In this document: piece after piece, positions 61,508 to 64,000 of the stretch
Position numbering within the stretch: position 1 is the stretch's first letter
Layout: every line of letters starts with the position of its first letter
Origin: Mangrovimonas sp. TPBH4
GTDB taxonomy: Bacteria > Bacteroidota > Bacteroidia > Flavobacteriales > Flavobacteriaceae
NCBI RefSeq assembly: GCF_001280505.1
Contig: NZ_LBIO01000055.1
Span: forward strand, 124,001-188,000
Direction: 5' to 3'
Length of the DNA: 64,000 nt
Position numbers and translations under genes: made by a program
Notes under the pieces: model-generated
The model's input: only the letters and a program-made list of their open reading frames with translations
What the model was told of the DNA's origin: nothing
Databases searched by the model: none

Positions 61508-62821
61508 ATGTCGAAATTCGAATTGAAAATGCCCAAAATGGGCGAAAGTATAACAGAGGGAACCATTATCAATTGGTTGGTGAATGAGGGAGATAGCTTT
61601 GAGGAAGGGGATATTCTTTTAGAAGTTGCTACAGATAAGGTTGACAATGAAGTGCCGGCAACGAGTTCGGGGACTTTGGTGAAAACCATGTTCCAAGCTA
61701 AAGATGTGGTGCCCGTCGGAGAGGTGATTGCTGTTTTGGAAGTTTCGGAAACGTTGAATTCTACTGAAGATGCCAAGAATACATCTGATAAGACAAAGAC
61801 CGTTACATCCAAAAAGGAAACGAATTCTCAACCTAAAAAAGTAAAGAATATAAAGCCATCAGTAATTGATACGGCTAGTTTTTCGGTAAATAATACCAAT
61901 ACATTTTTTTCGCCTTTGGTAGAAAAAATTGCAAAGGAACACTATATCAGTTTTGAGGAACTCTCCAGAATTCCTGCTACTGGGCATGAAGGCAGGTTGC
62001 GAAAAAGCGATGTTTTCAATTATATCCAAGAGGGCAGACCATATAAGTTTGCACAGCCTGTAGTTCAAGATCCAACAGCTTATCGCATTCCGCAGTTAAG
62101 TTTTGACAAAGGAAAAGGAAAGGTTGTTGAAATGGACCGTATGCGTCAAATGATTGCCGACCATATGGTGTATTCAAAGCATACGTCCCCACACGTGACT
62201 GCTTACATGGAGGCCGATTTGACCAATATGGTGCAATGGCGCAATGACAATAAAAAGGCTTTCGAGGAAAAGTACGGAGAGCGTTTAACCTTTACACCTT
62301 TGTTTGTGGAAGCCGTTGCCAAGGCTGTTAAGGATTTTCCAAATATCAACGCTTCGGTGGATGGTAAAAACATCATTGTTAAGGAGGATATCAATATTGG
62401 GATGGCAACTGCCTTGCCTTCAGGAAATTTAATTGTTCCTGTAGTGAAAAATGCCGATACTAAGGATTTGAAAACGCTGGCTCAAAACGTAAACGAAATG
62501 GCTGGAAAGGCCAGAGAAAATAAGCTGGGGGGTGACGATATTAAGGGAAGCACCTTTACCATTTCCAATGTTGGAACCTTTGGAAGCGTTATGGGAACGC
62601 CTATTATCAACCAACCAGAAGTGGCCATTTTAGCTTTGGGGATTATTAAAAAGCGCCCTGAAGTCATCGAAACCGAAAATGGCGATGAAATTGCTATTAG
62701 AAGCATGATGTACCTGTCCCTGTCTTTTGACCACCGTGTAGTTGATGGCTATTTGGGAGGTAGTTTTGTGCGTCGTGTAGCCGATTATTTTGAACAGTTT
62801 GATACGAATAGAAAAATATAA
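61508..62821 (+). CDS. 2-oxo acid dehydrogenase E2 (dihydrolipoamide acyltransferase)
   Basis: A 437-residue E2 core protein with an N-terminal lipoyl domain (residues 1-78, lipoyl Lys44 in EVATDKVDNEVPA). A flexible Lys/Thr-rich linker is followed by an E1/E3-binding domain near 132-175 (ATGHEGRLRKSDV) and a catalytic domain from about 205, ending with SFDHRVVDGYLGG (His and Asp of the active site). It could belong to a pyruvate, branched-chain or aromatic 2-oxo acid complex. The neighbouring aminotransferase and E1 gene favour amino-acid-derived oxo acids. It sits behind the second TetR-type operator. Confidence 0.9.
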   Translation: MSKFELKMPKMGESITEGTIINWLVNEGDSFEEGDILLEVATDKVDNEVPATSSGTLVKTMFQAKDVVPVGEVIAVLEVSETLNSTEDAKNTSDKTKTVTSKKETNSQPKKVKNIKPSVIDTASFSVNNTNTFFSPLVEKIAKEHYISFEELSRIPATGHEGRLRKSDVFNYIQEGRPYKFAQPVVQDPTAYRIPQLSFDKGKGKVVEMDRMRQMIADHMVYSKHTSPHVTAYMEADLTNMVQWRNDNKKAFEEKYGERLTFTPLFVEAVAKAVKDFPNINASVDGKNIIVKEDINIGMATALPSGNLIVPVVKNADTKDLKTLAQNVNEMAGKARENKLGGDDIKGSTFTISNVGTFGSVMGTPIINQPEVAILALGIIKKRPEVIETENGDEIAIRSMMYLSLSFDHRVVDGYLGGSFVRRVADYFEQFDTNRKI

Positions 62822-62824
62822 GTC

Positions 62825-63892
62825 ATGTCTTATAACATACATATAACAACAGTAGAAAAGTCGAAAGTTGATACGGTAGACTTTACCAATATCCCTTTGG
62901 GAACCACCTTCACCGATCACATGTTTATTTGTGATTATGAAAATGGGGAGTGGGTCAATCCAAGGATAGAGCCTTTGGCTCCCATAGCAACCCATCCAGC
63001 AGCCATGGCCTTGCATTATGGACAGGCCATTTTTGAAGGGATGAAGGCAACAATAGGAGCCGATGGTTGCCCGAGGTTGTTCCGTGCCGAAAAAAATGCC
63101 GCCCGTTTAAATACCAGCGCCGATAGAATGGGAATGCCTCATTTTCCTGAAGATTTATTTGTTGAAGGTTTGAAGCAGTTGGTTGCTTTGGAACATAATT
63201 GGATTCCGCCAGCAGAAGGAAGCGCTTTGTATTTGCGACCTTTTATGTACGCCGATGAACCTTTTATTGGAATGCGTGCCGCAAACCATTACAAGTTCAT
63301 TATCATGGCATCGCCGTCAGGTCCGTTTTTTAGCAAACGTATCAAGTTGTGGGCAGAGAAAAAGTACGTGAGAGCAGTTGAAGGAGGAACGGGAGAAGCC
63401 AAAGCCGCGGGTAATTATGCTGCGGCCATCAGGCCAACAGAACTTGCGAAGGCAAAAGGTTATGATCAAGTTCTATGGTTGGATGCTGTGGAGCATAGAT
63501 ATATTCAGGAGGTGGGTACCATGAACATCTTCTTTAAAATAGATGGGAAGTTTATCACACCAAAACGTGATGGAGCCATTTTGGACGGTATCACTAGAAT
63601 GAGTGTTATGGATGTTTTAAAAGCCAAAGGTTTTGAAGTGGTGGAGCGTCCAATAACCATAGATGAAATTAAGGAAGCGGCAAATGCAGGAACCTTAGAG
63701 GAGGCTTTTGGAACGGGAACTGCCGTAGGAATTGCCTACATCCAAGAGATTGGAATGGGAGATGAGCTAATCCATGTTTCCGATGAAAGCCCTGTTGGTT
63801 TGGATGTGAACGATACGCTTAATGCCATCAAAACAGGAAAGATTGAAGATCCTTTCAACTGGATCATTAAAATTGAAAAGGAATTAGTTTAA
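62825..63892 (+). CDS. ilvE: Branched-chain-type (class IV) aminotransferase
   Basis: Fold-type IV PLP aminotransferase of 355 residues, long (eukaryotic-like) BCAT subtype. PLP lysine Lys193 lies in GTGEAKAAGNYAAAI; HYGQAIFEGMKA near 64, LYLRPFMYADEPFIG and EVGTMNIFF are typical. It normally interconverts Leu, Ile, Val and their oxo acids; some members also act on phenylalanine. It lies between E2 and E1 genes, so it probably supplies the complex with 2-oxo acids. Its TAA overlaps the next ATG (TAATG). Confidence 0.88.
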   Translation: MSYNIHITTVEKSKVDTVDFTNIPLGTTFTDHMFICDYENGEWVNPRIEPLAPIATHPAAMALHYGQAIFEGMKATIGADGCPRLFRAEKNAARLNTSADRMGMPHFPEDLFVEGLKQLVALEHNWIPPAEGSALYLRPFMYADEPFIGMRAANHYKFIIMASPSGPFFSKRIKLWAEKKYVRAVEGGTGEAKAAGNYAAAIRPTELAKAKGYDQVLWLDAVEHRYIQEVGTMNIFFKIDGKFITPKRDGAILDGITRMSVMDVLKAKGFEVVERPITIDEIKEAANAGTLEEAFGTGTAVGIAYIQEIGMGDELIHVSDESPVGLDVNDTLNAIKTGKIEDPFNWIIKIEKELV

Positions 63893-64000
63893 TGAAGAAG
63901 GACATTTTAGAAAGAGGATTTTCAAATTTATGCACGGCCAAAGCCATGGCCGAATTGTACGAAACCAATTTTAAGGTTGTTTCCAAATATGTTCATGCAA
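63892..64000 (+). CDS. 2-oxo acid dehydrogenase E1, N-terminal fragment
   Basis: Only the first 36 residues are inside the window. The start MKKDILERGFSNLCTAKAMA and the segment FKVVSKYVHA resemble the beginning of E1 (thiamine diphosphate) proteins, where a TSRGHE-type sequence usually follows. The overlap with ilvE and the E2 gene upstream support this. Identification from so short a piece is tentative; the alpha-beta fused type is possible. Confidence 0.6.
   Translation, partial: MKKDILERGFSNLCTAKAMAELYETNFKVVSKYVHA

Noticed and set aside
1..64000. CRISPR array, insertion sequence, prophage, rRNA or tRNA
   Set aside because: No regularly spaced repeats, transposase, integrase or phage genes were seen, and intergenic spaces are too small or already explained; I saw no tRNA-like cloverleaf by eye.

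Overview
The window is 64 kb of chromosome from a member of the Bacteroidota, almost certainly the family Flavobacteriaceae. The evidence is the presence of the gliding genes gldA, gldB and gldC, promoter elements of the TTTG/TAnnTTTG type, weak or absent Shine-Dalgarno sequences, frequent TAATG stop/start overlaps, a prephenate-type DAHP synthase with a C-terminal chorismate mutase, and an AT-rich sequence. It is densely packed core metabolism. I see no rRNA, tRNA, insertion sequence, phage or CRISPR array.

Layout. (1) 1-2002, minus strand: leuC (cut by the window edge) and leuA. (2) 2150-3694: an unrecognised helical-repeat protein. (3) 3730-20429: a sulfur and methionine region. A SAM-I riboswitch precedes a fused metX-thrA gene and metZ. 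An Rrf2 regulator and a sulfite-reduction/cysteine cluster follow (cysH, sulfite reductase, siroheme methylase, ferredoxin-NADP reductase, cysE, cysM). A second SAM-I riboswitch precedes a two-piece metH and metF. (4) 20463-23215: a PagL-like lipid A deacylase, a DUF2807 lipoprotein and gldA. (5) 23321-27481: a phenylalanine/tyrosine operon (pheA, aminotransferase, tyrA, DAHP synthase-chorismate mutase). It is preceded by a leader peptide very rich in Phe and Tyr and by a textbook attenuator, and is closed by a strong terminator. (6) 27520-29448: rsgA, dtd and a frameshifted membrane hydrolase. (7) 29512-35595: three DUF3857 proteins, two of them near-duplicates without transglutaminase catalytic residues. 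(8) 35595-48950: housekeeping genes (MazG-like, aroA, queA, rlmN, polyprenyl synthase, an ECF sigma factor with a membrane partner, dnaG, an odd response regulator, nadE, gldB, gldC, DUF4230). (9) 48984-64000: a TetR regulator and the phenylacetate degradation operon (paaE, A, B, C, D, VOC protein, paaG, H, I, J, Z, F, Y). It continues into a 2-oxo acid dehydrogenase E2, a branched-chain-type aminotransferase and the start of an E1 gene.

How the parts fit. Sulfide made by CysH and sulfite reductase feeds both O-acetylserine (CysE/CysM) and the O-acylhomoserine made by the metX-thrA product (MetZ). Homocysteine is then methylated by split MetH using folate from MetF, and SAM feeds back through two riboswitches. 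Aromatic amino acid synthesis is controlled by attenuation. Aromatic degradation is probably controlled by the TetR protein through an 18-bp palindrome that occurs before paaE and again, nearly identical, before the E2 gene. No phenylacetate-CoA ligase is present in the window. I therefore suggest that the aminotransferase and the E1/E2 dehydrogenase may supply phenylacetyl-CoA directly from phenylalanine via phenylpyruvate. That is a hypothesis, not something the sequence proves.
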